23,767 bases of DNA from Bacillota bacterium (GTDB lineage Bacteria; Bacillota; Clostridia; Acetivibrionales; DSM-1351): positions 1 through 23,767 of the forward strand of contig JAEYWA010000074.1 of assembly GCA_023431385.1 (NCBI GenBank), written 5' to 3'. Positions 14,631 to 23,581 of this stretch are shown here, in pieces; the stretch's first letter is position 1, and the number at the start of each line of letters is the position of its first letter. The translations under genes and the position numbers were made by a program. The notes under the pieces were generated by a model that saw only the letters and a program-made list of their open reading frames with translations, did no database searches and was not told where the DNA came from.

Positions 14631-15482
14631 ATGGAAAAGAATTTAAAGAAGTATTTTGCATTTTTCGCTTTACCTACATTAATAGCATTTACAATAGCAT
14701 TTCTCATTCCCTTTATTATGGGAGTATACCTTTCCTTTACGAAGTTCGATACAATATCTGAGACTACCTGGGTTGGATTCTCTAATTTCAGGAAAGCATT
14801 TGAGGAAGGATCCGACTTTCTTAATGCAATAATATTTACATCAAAGTTTGCTGTGGTTTCAGTTATCACTATAAATGTTCTCGCATTTGTTTTAGCGCTG
14901 CTTTTGACTAAAGGAATAAGAGGTACAAATTTTTTCAGAACGGTATTTTTCATGCCGAACCTCATTGGGGGTATCGTTTTGGGTTATATCTGGCAGATAG
15001 TAATAAACGGTTTCCTGGCACATTTTTTTGGTGTTGATATTACCTTTGATGCAAAATATGGTTTTTGGGGACTTATACTTGTTATGGGCTGGCAGTTGGG
15101 CGGTTACATGATGATAATATACATAGCCGGCTTGCAAAGCATACCTGAGGAATTGGTTGAGGCTGCTAAGATAGATGGAGCTTCATCGTTACAATTACTA
15201 TTACGTATTACAGTTCCGCTGGTAATGCCTGCAATTACCATATGTACTTTCCTTACACTTACCAACTCCTTTAAATTGTTTGACCAAAACCTATCTTTAA
15301 CAGCAGGTGCTCCTGAGAATTCTACTAAAATGATGGCACTGGATATATTCAGAACATTTTATTCAGGAAATGTCGGTTATGGGGGAGTAGGACAGGCGAA
15401 AGCTGTTATATTCTTCATAATGATAGCTATTATTGGCTTTACTCAGTTGAGTTTGACAAGAAGTAGGGAGGTGGAGCAATAA
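14631..15482 (+). CDS. Sugar ABC transporter permease 1 (MalF-like)
   Basis: A 283-residue membrane protein with six predicted helices, starting FFALPTLIAFTIAFLIPFIMGVYLSF. The EAA loop that contacts the ATPase is EELVEAAKIDGASSLQLLLRITVPLVMPA at ~175-203. WVGFSNFRKAF and the first extracellular loop match MalF/UgpA-type carbohydrate permeases (CUT1). GGAGG at 14622-14626 precedes the ATG. The stop overlaps the next start by one base (TAATG), so it is translationally coupled to permease 2. No ATPase gene is in the operon. Many Firmicute CUT1 systems share one MsmK/MsiK-type ATPase encoded elsewhere, which is likely here. Confidence 0.93.
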   Translation: MEKNLKKYFAFFALPTLIAFTIAFLIPFIMGVYLSFTKFDTISETTWVGFSNFRKAFEEGSDFLNAIIFTSKFAVVSVITINVLAFVLALLLTKGIRGTNFFRTVFFMPNLIGGIVLGYIWQIVINGFLAHFFGVDITFDAKYGFWGLILVMGWQLGGYMMIIYIAGLQSIPEELVEAAKIDGASSLQLLLRITVPLVMPAITICTFLTLTNSFKLFDQNLSLTAGAPENSTKMMALDIFRTFYSGNVGYGGVGQAKAVIFFIMIAIIGFTQLSLTRSREVEQ

Positions 15483-16315
15483 TGGAAAATAGAACGAAAA
15501 TTATTAATGGAGCTTTGACAAGTTTATTTTCTATTGTATCTTTAGTTTGGCTGTTCCCTATATTTCTTGTTCTGATGAACTCATTTAAAGGTCAATTCTT
15601 TATATCGGATCAACCATTTAAATTCCCTACAGTAGAGACATATGTAAAACTTGAAAATTACTTTAATGGAAATGAACAGATTGAATTTGTAAGTGCTTTT
15701 TTTAACTCTTTAAGAGTCACTGTATTATCGGTAATTGCAATTGTTTTGTTTACATCAATGACATCCTGGTATATTTCACGGGTTAAAAATAGCCTTAATA
15801 ATATGATTTTTAATGTGATAGTAGCAAGTATGATAGTTCCATTCCAAATGGTAATGTATCCAATGTCTAAGGTGGCGAATGTATTACACCTTGATAACAC
15901 ATGGGGCCTCGTCGTAATATACCTGGGCTTTGGTGCCGGGCAGGCAGTATTTATGTTTTCAGGCTTTATAAAAGGTATACCTCTAGAAATAGAAGAGGCT
16001 GCTACAATAGATGGTTGTAACCCGATACAGTTGTTCTTCAGAATAATTTTCCCAATTTTAAAGCCTATATCTATCACTATATCTATATTAAATGTAATGT
16101 GGATTTGGAATGACTTTTTACTTCCATATCTGGTGTTAGTTGATACAAGAACTATACCTATGGCAATTCAGTATCTTCAGGGTGGATATGGCTCAAAGGA
16201 TATGGGAGCACTGATGGCCATGCTTATACTGGCTATTATACCTATAGTGCTGTTCTATGCTATGTGTCAAAAATACATAATTAAAGGTGTAATGGCAGGT
16301 TCGGTCAAAGGTTAG
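15482..16315 (+). CDS. Sugar ABC transporter permease 2 (MalG-like)
   Basis: A 277-residue CUT1 permease, the partner of the gene just before. It has six predicted helices beginning LTSLFSIVSLVWLFPIFLVL. The EAA loop is LEIEEAATIDGCNPIQLFFRI followed by IFPILKPI. WIWNDFLLPYLVL and the C-terminal YIIKGVMAGSVKG end are typical of MalG-like subunits. The ribosome site AGGGAGGT lies inside the end of permease 1. The next gene, maltose phosphorylase, begins 48 bp later, so import and cleavage are coupled in one transcript. Confidence 0.93.
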   Translation: MENRTKIINGALTSLFSIVSLVWLFPIFLVLMNSFKGQFFISDQPFKFPTVETYVKLENYFNGNEQIEFVSAFFNSLRVTVLSVIAIVLFTSMTSWYISRVKNSLNNMIFNVIVASMIVPFQMVMYPMSKVANVLHLDNTWGLVVIYLGFGAGQAVFMFSGFIKGIPLEIEEAATIDGCNPIQLFFRIIFPILKPISITISILNVMWIWNDFLLPYLVLVDTRTIPMAIQYLQGGYGSKDMGALMAMLILAIIPIVLFYAMCQKYIIKGVMAGSVKG

Positions 16316-16363
16316 GTCATAAAATGACAACATTATAACAATAAATTATCTGGGAGAGCAAAT

Positions 16364-18664
16364 ATGTTTAAGAGGTTGTTTGCAATTGATGACTGGAAGA
16401 TAATTGAAAATAATATTCACATAGAAGATATGAGACTCTCGGAAAGCATTATGTCCATGGGAAATGGATATATGGGGATGAGGGGGAACTTTGAAGAAAA
16501 ATACTCAGGAGATACCCATGCCGGAACCTATATTGGCGGAGTATGGTTTCCTGACAAAACCCGAGTAGGATGGTGGAAAAACGGCTATCCCGAATATTTT
16601 GGAAAAGTGGTGAATTCGGCCGACTATATCGGTATAGATGTTCAAGTTAATGGGTATGAGATTGATTTAGCAAATACCAAAGTTATTGATTTCCATAGAG
16701 AGTTGGATATGCAGAACGCTGTCCTATACAGGAGTTTTACAGTAAATACGCCTTACGGACTAGTCAGTGTTAAAACAGAGAGATTTCTCAGCATAAAACA
16801 GCTTGAGATTTGTGCGATAAAATATATGATATGTCCCCTGGACGGTGATATGACAATAAGCCTTACACCGTATATGAACGGGGACGTCCACAACGAGGAC
16901 TCGAACTATCAGGAGAAGTTCTGGGAAGAAGTGTCTAGAAAATCAAAATCCCTGGAAGCAAGCCTTAAAATGAGGACAAAGGAAAATCCCTTCGGAACTC
17001 CCAGATTTACAGCCTGTACAGCTATGAAAGTAATTCCATATGGGGCAGTTTTGGATTGCCGCTCAGAGGAAAGGGACAATTATGTGTCCTCTGTAATAGC
17101 TTTAGAGGGTAAAAAAGGGCAATGGGTCGGCATTGATAAATTTATTGCTCTGACCAACACCAGAAAGCTTGAAGAGAATGAGCTTGAGCTCAGGGCAGAG
17201 GAGTTGGCAAGTGCAGCTGCGCATACTGGCTATGAGTCCTTGAAGGCAGCCCATAGCATCCGCTGGAACCATAGATGGGATAAGGCTGATGTTGAGATAA
17301 CGGGTGATACCGAAGCACAGCAGGGTATACGCTTTAATATTTACCAGCTTTTCTCCACTTATTACGGAGACGACTGTACTTTGAACTTCGGGCCGAAGGG
17401 CTTTACCGGGGAGAAATACGGAGGGGCTACCTATTGGGATACCGAGGCTTTTGTGTTTCCAATGTATCTGGCAATAGTTCCTGAGGAAATTACCAAAAAT
17501 TTATTGTTATACAGACATAAACAACTGGAAGGTGCGTTTGAAAATGCACGAAGAATCGGAATGAAGGGTGCACTGTATCCAATGGTTACCTTTACGGGAG
17601 TTGAGTGCCACAACGAATGGGAAATAACCTTTGAAGAGATACACAGAAATGCTGCCGTAGCTTTTGCAATCTACCAATATGCAAGCTATACCGGGGATAA
17701 AAGTTATATAGCTGAATATGGGATAGATGTTCTATTAGAAATCTCCAGATTCTGGGCAAGTCGTGTCCATTACAGCGAAAGAAAGGGCATGTACATGATA
17801 CATGGAGTTACAGGGCCGAATGAGTATGAAAATAATGTAAGCAATAACTGGTACACAAACCGTATGGCGGTCTGGTGCCTTGAATATACGCTGGAGTGCA
17901 TCGATTACCTCAGGGAGACCGGGCGAACTCAAAAGCTTGAGGAGCGCTCTCTTTGTGATTTTGAAGAAGCAAAGTGGAGAGAAATAGCACAAAATATGTA
18001 TTTACCGTATGAGGAGGAACTTCAGATATATGTTCAGCATGATACCTTTATGGACAAAGAGCTTAAGCCGGTAGAAGCAATTCCTGCCGGAGAAAGGCCA
18101 ATTAACCAACACTGGTCCTGGGACAGAATACTACGATCCTGCTATATCAAACAGGCTGATGTGCTGCAGGGGTTATACTTCCTGGGGCACTTGTATGATC
18201 GTGACACCAAGCTTAGGAATTTTATGTTTTATGAGCCTATGACGGTGCACGAATCCAGCCTTTCTCCGTGTGTTCACTCTATTCTGGCTGCCGAACTGGG
18301 CATTGAAGACAAAGCTGTAGAAATGTACAAAAGGACAGCTAGACTTGATCTGGATAACTACAATAATGATACACAGGATGGTCTTCATATAACCTCTATG
18401 GGTGGGAGCTGGCTTGCAATTGTCCAGGGCTTTGCAGGAATGAGAACAGCCAGCGGAGTACTAGAATTCAACCCGTTTCTGCCAGGCAACTGGGAAAGCT
18501 ATTCCTTTAAGGTAAATTACAGGGGAAGGCTGTTGAAAATTTATGTTGGTAAAGAAAACATAAAAATAATACTTGAATCCGGTGAACCTCTGGAAATTAC
18601 TTTAAGGGGTGAAGAGTATCTTCTTAGGGACACACTGATGAAAAAAATAAATCTTCATAATTAA
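16364..18664 (+). CDS. malP: GH65 maltose phosphorylase
   Basis: A 766-residue glycoside hydrolase family 65 phosphorylase, of usual length. The N-terminal beta-sandwich begins RLSESIMSMGNGYMGMRGNF, followed by the (alpha/alpha)6 barrel. GPNEYENNVSNNWYTN holds Glu487, the same number as the catalytic acid described for Lactobacillus brevis maltose phosphorylase. ECHNEWEITFEEIHRN (414-429) is the substrate loop; this form is what I associate with maltose rather than trehalose, kojibiose or nigerose phosphorylases. VHESSLSPCVHS forms part of the phosphate site. The enzyme splits maltose with phosphate to glucose and beta-glucose 1-phosphate. GGGAGA at 16352-16357 precedes the ATG. Location between the permeases and beta-phosphoglucomutase agrees fully. 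Related disaccharides cannot be excluded. Confidence 0.92.
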   Translation: MFKRLFAIDDWKIIENNIHIEDMRLSESIMSMGNGYMGMRGNFEEKYSGDTHAGTYIGGVWFPDKTRVGWWKNGYPEYFGKVVNSADYIGIDVQVNGYEIDLANTKVIDFHRELDMQNAVLYRSFTVNTPYGLVSVKTERFLSIKQLEICAIKYMICPLDGDMTISLTPYMNGDVHNEDSNYQEKFWEEVSRKSKSLEASLKMRTKENPFGTPRFTACTAMKVIPYGAVLDCRSEERDNYVSSVIALEGKKGQWVGIDKFIALTNTRKLEENELELRAEELASAAAHTGYESLKAAHSIRWNHRWDKADVEITGDTEAQQGIRFNIYQLFSTYYGDDCTLNFGPKGFTGEKYGGATYWDTEAFVFPMYLAIVPEEITKNLLLYRHKQLEGAFENARRIGMKGALYPMVTFTGVECHNEWEITFEEIHRNAAVAFAIYQYASYTGDKSYIAEYGIDVLLEISRFWASRVHYSERKGMYMIHGVTGPNEYENNVSNNWYTNRMAVWCLEYTLECIDYLRETGRTQKLEERSLCDFEEAKWREIAQNMYLPYEEELQIYVQHDTFMDKELKPVEAIPAGERPINQHWSWDRILRSCYIKQADVLQGLYFLGHLYDRDTKLRNFMFYEPMTVHESSLSPCVHSILAAELGIEDKAVEMYKRTARLDLDNYNNDTQDGLHITSMGGSWLAIVQGFAGMRTASGVLEFNPFLPGNWESYSFKVNYRGRLLKIYVGKENIKIILESGEPLEITLRGEEYLLRDTLMKKINLHN

Positions 18665-18711
18665 ACACAGTGATAAATAAGTGATAGAACAGTATTGGAA
18701 TGGAGATTGGA

Positions 18712-19404
18712 ATGTATAATATTAATAATATAGAAGGATATATCTTTGATCTTGATGGTGTTGTAGTAGACACTGCAAAATATCATTATCTCGCATGGAA
18801 GCGTCTGGCTGCTGAATTTGGCTTTAATTTTACTCTCAATGATAATGAGCAGTTCAAAGGGGTAAGCCGTTTGGCCTGCATGGAGCACCTATCCCAAATG
18901 ACGGGAATTATATTTACAGAAGAGGAAAAAATCAGGTTAGCTGACAGGAAAAACGGGTGGTATATAGATTACATCAAGGGTATGGAGAAAGATGAGGTTT
19001 TGCCTGGTATCGTAGAATTTATTTCGGAAATCCGGAAGTCAGGAGGACGAACTGCACTGGCTTCAGCCAGCAAGAACGCAGCTTTGGTTTTGAATAGGTT
19101 GGAATTGAGGGAGTACTTTGATAAAGTTGTGGACGGTAACAATATACAAAAGTCCAAGCCCGATCCGCAGGTATTTTTGCAGGCTGCAAGAGAGTTGAGT
19201 ATTCAGCCTGACAAATGCCTTGTCTTTGAGGATGCACAAGCAGGTGTAGATGCTGCGAAAAGTGCAGGCATGCTTGTAGTAGGAATATCTGAACCGAACA
19301 AGCTATTAATAGGATCCCACATATTAAAGCCAGGCTTTGAGGGATTGACACTATCACGACTGCTGGAGGAATTAAGTTATAATTTATCGGTTAGAAGTCT
19401 TTAA
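18712..19404 (+). CDS. pgmB: Beta-phosphoglucomutase
   Basis: A 230-residue HAD-superfamily enzyme converting beta-glucose 1-phosphate to glucose 6-phosphate. The catalytic loop is FDLDGVVVDTAKYHYLAWKRL (split: nucleophile Asp13, acid/base Asp15). The cap has FKGVSRLACMEHL, the segment that grips the sugar phosphate. ALASASKNA is HAD motif II, SKPDPQVFL motif III, and FEDAQAGVDAAKSAGM motif IV. ATG 18712 has GGAG at 18702-18705; an in-frame ATG at 18700 has a weaker site, so the start may differ by four residues. It is the last gene of the operon and uses the product of the preceding phosphorylase. Confidence 0.94.
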   Translation: MYNINNIEGYIFDLDGVVVDTAKYHYLAWKRLAAEFGFNFTLNDNEQFKGVSRLACMEHLSQMTGIIFTEEEKIRLADRKNGWYIDYIKGMEKDEVLPGIVEFISEIRKSGGRTALASASKNAALVLNRLELREYFDKVVDGNNIQKSKPDPQVFLQAARELSIQPDKCLVFEDAQAGVDAAKSAGMLVVGISEPNKLLIGSHILKPGFEGLTLSRLLEELSYNLSVRSL

Positions 19405-19484
19405 TCGGCTGCTTGTTGGTAGTTTGATGATTTTTTGTTGGTAGATTAAGCATTACAATTGAAATATACAGTACGTATGTATGA

Positions 19485-19512
19485 GTCCGGGAAACATTTT
19501 CTCGGGCTTTTT
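19485..19512 (+). terminator. Rho-independent terminator after pgmB
   Basis: GTCCGGGAAA (19485-19494) pairs with TTTCTCGGGC (19498-19507), with two wobble pairs and a tiny loop, followed by TTTTT. It ends the LacI-to-pgmB operon. Between the stop and the terminator TTGTTGGTAG is repeated at 19413 and 19435. Confidence 0.85.
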
Positions 19513-19527
19513 GTGGCCTTTATGACC

Positions 19528-19559
19528 TTGACATATAAGTTCAGCAATTTTACAATTGC
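19528..19559 (+). promoter_or_regulatory. Promoter of the acyltransferase-DUF6320 pair, with dyad over the -10
   Basis: TTGACA (19528-19533), a 17-bp spacer and TACAAT (19551-19556) make a near-consensus vegetative promoter. GCAATT-N4-AATTGC (19544-19559) is a perfect dyad covering the -10, a typical repressor position. Transcription would start near 19563 with an ~89-nt leader. Confidence 0.75.
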
Positions 19560-19651
19560 ATTAAAGAGTAGTTGGAAGAAATGCTTGAATGATGCACATT
19601 ATTACTTATATCGCAAGGATTTGTAAATTATAAAGAGTAGAGGAACCTTTT

Positions 19652-20929
19652 ATGAGAAAACGGGCATCTGAAGATGGCTGGAGGAAGCTGGACAATACAG
19701 CTAATGTTTTTCCTGTTATAGCTAATAAAAATTACAGCAGTGTATATAGAATTTCGGTAAGATTATTTGAAGCAATAGTGGAGGAGACTCTTCAAGAGGC
19801 ACTTAATAATACCATGCCATGGTTTTCTTCCTTTAATGTGAAACTGAAGAAAGGTGTTTTCTGGCATTACTTTGAGAATAACAAGAAACAGCCGTTGGTA
19901 GAAAGAGAGCAGACCTACCCTTGTGCCTATATAGATCCGAATACCAATAATCAGTTTCTTTTTAAGGTAACGTACTTCGGTACTCGTATTAATCTTGAGG
20001 TGTTTCATGCAATTACAGATGGCACGGGAGCACTTAATTTTCTTAAAGCCCTGACTTACAATTATATAAAACTTGCATATGGAGAATGGCTCTCAAAGGA
20101 TGTTATTGATATGCCCATTGTTGATGTTGTATCTGATGTTGAAGACAGTTACCATAAGAACTACAGAAAACTTTCCTATAAGAAAATGAAAACCAAAAGT
20201 GCTTATAAATTAAAGGGAGAAAAGCTTCCAATTCTTACGATGAGTGTTATCCATGGGACAGTACCTGTAAAGGAAATACTTGAACTTTGCAAAAGTAAGG
20301 GCGTAAGTCTTACTCAATATATATCAACACTAATAATATGGTGTATTTATAAGGAGTACCTGAATGAACAGCCGAATAAAAAACCTATACAGATAAATAT
20401 ACCTGTTAACTTGAGACACTTTTTCAACTCAACGACAGAAATGAACTTTTTTTCGTATATTAACGTGGGAATTACAATAAACAAGGGTAAATATACTTTT
20501 GATGAAATGCTTGAAATAACAAGGGAACAGTTCCGGGAGCAGCTGACAGTGGAGAACATGACACAGACCATTTCAGATAACGTGGCTACCGAGAGGAATA
20601 TTTTAGTACGTGTAGCTCCCCTACCCGTAAAAAATGTAGGGGTAAGGATAGCCTATTTAGGTTCGGGAAAAACAAACTCCTCTGTACTTTCTAATTTGGG
20701 AAGAATTGATGTACTGGAGGCGTTTAGAGAATATATAGATAAATTTGAAGTATTGCTTAGTGTATCTAAATCTGAACCAATAAAGTGCGGGGTATGTTCT
20801 TTTGAAGACAAGCTGGTTTTTTCTTTTACCTCGATACTTAGGGAGGTGTACCTTCAACGGGCATTCTTCAGGCATTTGTCTCAACAGGGTATAGATGTAA
20901 CAATAGAAACTAATGGGGTAGACCTATGA
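19652..20929 (+). CDS. Condensation-domain-like (alcohol) acetyltransferase
   Basis: A 425-residue soluble protein of the CoA-dependent acyltransferase/condensation fold. The key motif HAITDGTG has His119 and Asp123-Gly124, the HxxxDG of this superfamily. The N-terminal KLDNTANVFPVIANKNYSSVYRIS and the central INIPVNLRHFFNSTTEMNFFSY, with TLIIWCIYK before it, match the alcohol acetyltransferase-like group found next to DUF6320 proteins in Clostridia. Substrates are unknown; transfer of an acyl group to a hydroxyl or amine is the expected chemistry. ATG at 19652 has only a weak AGAGG site. The stop overlaps the next start by 4 bp (ATGA), so the two are coupled. Confidence 0.75.
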   Translation: MRKRASEDGWRKLDNTANVFPVIANKNYSSVYRISVRLFEAIVEETLQEALNNTMPWFSSFNVKLKKGVFWHYFENNKKQPLVEREQTYPCAYIDPNTNNQFLFKVTYFGTRINLEVFHAITDGTGALNFLKALTYNYIKLAYGEWLSKDVIDMPIVDVVSDVEDSYHKNYRKLSYKKMKTKSAYKLKGEKLPILTMSVIHGTVPVKEILELCKSKGVSLTQYISTLIIWCIYKEYLNEQPNKKPIQINIPVNLRHFFNSTTEMNFFSYINVGITINKGKYTFDEMLEITREQFREQLTVENMTQTISDNVATERNILVRVAPLPVKNVGVRIAYLGSGKTNSSVLSNLGRIDVLEAFREYIDKFEVLLSVSKSEPIKCGVCSFEDKLVFSFTSILREVYLQRAFFRHLSQQGIDVTIETNGVDL

Positions 20930-21594
20930 AAAAATGTAAAAGGTGCAACATAAAAGTTAATGAAAATACAGATAGCTGTCCGTTATGCCGAACCATACTC
21001 ACAAGTATTAACGAGGCTGATTATAAGACTACATATCCTGAGATAAAGCTTAACCCTCACAAATATAACATAATTAAAAGAACCTTTATCTTTATATCAA
21101 TAGTATCTGGAATTACAACTGCAATTACAAACTATCTCACCTATAACGGAGTTATGTGGTCGGTGATATCAATAGCTGCAATAATTTACTTCTGGATAAT
21201 AATGGCATATTCTATAAGGAGAAATACAAATATAGCATCTAAAATATTGGTTCATGTTTTGGGGGCAGCAATCCTTACAGTAATAATGGATTACTCCATA
21301 GGCTATTCCGGGTGGTCGGTAAACCATGTTATTCCGGAGATTATTACGTTAGCCAACATATCATTACTAATACTGGTCATAATAAACCGCATGTACTGGC
21401 ATAATTATGTAATAAATCAGATAATAATAGCAGTTTTAGGGCTTATACCTGGAATTCTTTATTTATGCGGTCTGATTGATGTACCTGTACCGACTGTTAT
21501 TGCAACCTCGACTTCTGTTATTGTTCTACTAGGAACTATTATATTTGGTGATAAATCAATAAAAAGTGAACTAATCAGGAGATTTCATATATAG
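20926..21594 (+). CDS. Zinc-ribbon membrane protein, DUF6320 type
   Basis: A 222-residue protein with an N-terminal zinc ribbon (Cys4, Cys7, Cys18, Cys21 in CKRC and CPLC) and about six membrane helices (roughly 52-70, 77-96, 105-122, 134-153, 161-182, 189-207). It is not a DNA-binding or transport family I can name beyond DUF6320. The zinc ribbon should face the cytoplasm and may dock the acyltransferase encoded just before, with which it overlaps by 4 bp. I recall this pair as recurring in Firmicutes, sometimes with an alpha/beta hydrolase gene, which is absent here. There is no clear terminator after it. Confidence 0.75.
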   Translation: MKKCKRCNIKVNENTDSCPLCRTILTSINEADYKTTYPEIKLNPHKYNIIKRTFIFISIVSGITTAITNYLTYNGVMWSVISIAAIIYFWIIMAYSIRRNTNIASKILVHVLGAAILTVIMDYSIGYSGWSVNHVIPEIITLANISLLILVIINRMYWHNYVINQIIIAVLGLIPGILYLCGLIDVPVPTVIATSTSVIVLLGTIIFGDKSIKSELIRRFHI

Positions 21595-21713
21595 ATAATA
21601 ATGTAGAGCAGAATAAGGTCAAAACATAGAACAAATTAGTTTGGAGTTTATATATAGTCAAAGCGACTTTGATACTGTTTGTAAGATAAATATAATCATT
21701 TGGAGGACCAGAG

Positions 21714-22673
21714 ATGAATATTGTAGTGTTAGATGGTTACGCAATGAATCCAGGAGATCTGTCCTGGAGCGAAATGGAGAAACTCGGGGAACTTACTGTA
21801 TATGACAGAACTCCGAAAGAGTTCCTGTTAAAAAGAATTGGTGATGCTGAAATAGTATTATCAAATAAAGTAATACTCTCCAGAGACATAATTGAAAAGA
21901 CTCCTGCGCTTAAATATATCGGGGTTATGGCAACAGGATATAACGTTATTGATACAACGGCTGCAACTGAAAGGGGTATCGTTGTCACTAATGTTCCTGC
22001 CTACAGTACCGACTCGGTTGCGCAGCTTGTTTTTGCCTTTATACTGGAGTTCTGCCATCACGTTGGGGAACACAACAGAACTGTACAGGAGGGGAGCTGG
22101 ACAGCCAGTAAGGACTTTTCCTTCTGGAATTACCCATTGATAGAACTAAAAAATAAGACTCTTGGAATTATTGGATATGGAACTATCGGAAAGGCTGTTG
22201 CAAGATTGGCTGAAGCATTTGGATTGCATGTAAGAGTATTCAGCAGAACAGTCAGGCACGAGCTTGAAACAGACAAGACTAAGTTTGTTACTTTAAACGA
22301 GGTGTTGGAACAATCAGATTTTCTCAGTCTTCATTGCCCGCTAACAGAAGATACAAAAGGATTGATAAATAAAGATAATATATTAAAGATGAAAACAGGT
22401 GCATTTTTAATAAATACATCCAGGGGGCCAATAGTAGTTGAACAAGAGGTTGCAGATGCCCTAAATACAGGCAAATTGGGTGGTGCAGCTGTCGATGTTG
22501 TTTCAGTTGAGCCTATAATAAAAGAAAATCCGTTACTTGGAGCAAGAAACTGTATTATTACGCCTCATTTTGCATGGGCTTCCTTTGAAGCGCGGACAAG
22601 ATTAATGGATACTCTGGTCAGTAATGTACGGGCTTTTATACAGGGGAACCCTGTCAATGTAGTCAATAAGTAA
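21714..22673 (+). CDS. D-2-hydroxyacid dehydrogenase (glycerate/hydroxypyruvate type)
   Basis: A 319-residue NAD(P)-dependent dehydrogenase. The nucleotide loop GIIGYGTIG is at 151-159. Catalytic residues are Arg237 (NTSRGPIVV), Glu266 (DVVSVEP) and His285 (ITPHFAWAS). MATGYNVIDTTAA and WNYPLIELKNKTLG are close to glycerate dehydrogenase (HprA)-like members, so hydroxypyruvate or glyoxylate is a likely substrate; 2-oxoacids in general remain possible. After the second Rossmann strand the sequence is VFSRTVR rather than an acidic residue, which suggests use of NADPH. GGAGG at 21702-21706 precedes the ATG. TATAAT at 21691 is too close to the start to be its -10 if that site is used. A TCAAAG-CGA-CTTTGA stem lies at 21658-21672. 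Confidence 0.9.
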   Translation: MNIVVLDGYAMNPGDLSWSEMEKLGELTVYDRTPKEFLLKRIGDAEIVLSNKVILSRDIIEKTPALKYIGVMATGYNVIDTTAATERGIVVTNVPAYSTDSVAQLVFAFILEFCHHVGEHNRTVQEGSWTASKDFSFWNYPLIELKNKTLGIIGYGTIGKAVARLAEAFGLHVRVFSRTVRHELETDKTKFVTLNEVLEQSDFLSLHCPLTEDTKGLINKDNILKMKTGAFLINTSRGPIVVEQEVADALNTGKLGGAAVDVVSVEPIIKENPLLGARNCIITPHFAWASFEARTRLMDTLVSNVRAFIQGNPVNVVNK

Positions 22674-22746
22674 GGCTCCTCCCGGCAAAAGAAAGAGAAA
22701 AATATGTGAAAATAATGTAATGAAGTATTATAAGGCAGGTAATGAC

Positions 22747-23358
22747 ATGAGGCATATGGAAAAAATAAAACAATATTATGAGTCCAACAATATTGAAGGC
22801 TATCCCGATTACTATATACTTGGTTGGGAAAGTGAAGAAGCGCAAAAGCTGAGATTCAAACAGCTTATCGGTGACATTGATCTTAATGATAAAGCTATAT
22901 TGGACGTTGGTTGCGGGACAGGTAACCTATTGGAGTATATAGAAAGCTGTTTTACAGGCTTCAATTACTCGGGGATTGATGTACTCCCACATATGATTAA
23001 AAGGGCTTCAGAAAAGAAATTACATGGTCAATTTTCCTGTATTGATATTTTTAAGTATAACCCATACAGCAGTAAATCTTTTGATGTATTATTCTCCTCT
23101 GGCATTTTTAATCTTAACCTGAGGAATAATAAGGAATTTCTTAGGGATGCCATTAACCTGTTTCTAAAACTTGCCAGGGAAACTGTGGCCTTTAACTTAT
23201 TATGGGATAAATCTGAGGATAAGGATACTAAGTATTTTTACTTTTCACCCGAGGAGGTTTATCTGGACCTGAATAACCGCTATTACAAAAGCTGGAACAT
23301 TTTGATTCAGAAAGGATACCTTAAAAATGATTTTACGGTTCATATGAATAGAAAATAA
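22747..23358 (+). CDS. Class I SAM-dependent methyltransferase
   Basis: A Rossmann-fold methyltransferase of about 203 residues. Motif I is ILDVGCGTGNLLEYI, the acidic end of strand 2 is YSGIDVLPHMI, and motif post-II is FSCIDIFKYNPY with FDVLFSSGIFNL as strand 4. The C-terminal part (KYFYFSPEEVYLDLNNRYYK) is seen in small clostridial methyltransferases of unknown substrate. The frame is open from ATG 22720, but ATG 22747 has AAGGCAGGT at 22732-22740 and is slightly preferred; the difference is nine residues. It follows the dehydrogenase by ~70 bp and may be cotranscribed. Small molecule or protein target cannot be told. Confidence 0.82.
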   Translation: MRHMEKIKQYYESNNIEGYPDYYILGWESEEAQKLRFKQLIGDIDLNDKAILDVGCGTGNLLEYIESCFTGFNYSGIDVLPHMIKRASEKKLHGQFSCIDIFKYNPYSSKSFDVLFSSGIFNLNLRNNKEFLRDAINLFLKLARETVAFNLLWDKSEDKDTKYFYFSPEEVYLDLNNRYYKSWNILIQKGYLKNDFTVHMNRK

Positions 23359-23551
23359 ATAGCATTTATATGTTAATTGAAAATAAAGGGCATTCATATA
23401 AATAAGTTAATTTAGCCTAAACTAATAAGCAAAAAAGAATCGATAGTGGAAGAAAATAAACCATATTAAAGTATACTGTATTGATTCGAAGGAAAGTTGA
23501 TAAGAATTATATTAATGGTGGTTAATCGGAAATAACAGTGTTGCATTAGAC

Positions 23552-23581
23552 TTGAAATAGTAATCCGTTGAGTGTTATACT
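23552..23581 (+). promoter_or_regulatory. Promoter P1 of the probable rRNA operon
   Basis: TTGAAA (23552-23557), an 18-bp spacer and TATACT (23576-23581). It lies about 121 bp before a stronger promoter in the same direction, the tandem arrangement usual for rRNA operons. Confidence 0.5.

Noticed and set aside
21669..21696. TTGATA-16-TATAAT as promoter of the dehydrogenase gene
   Set aside because: The start would fall at about 21703, inside the GGAGG used for translation, so it cannot serve this start codon well.
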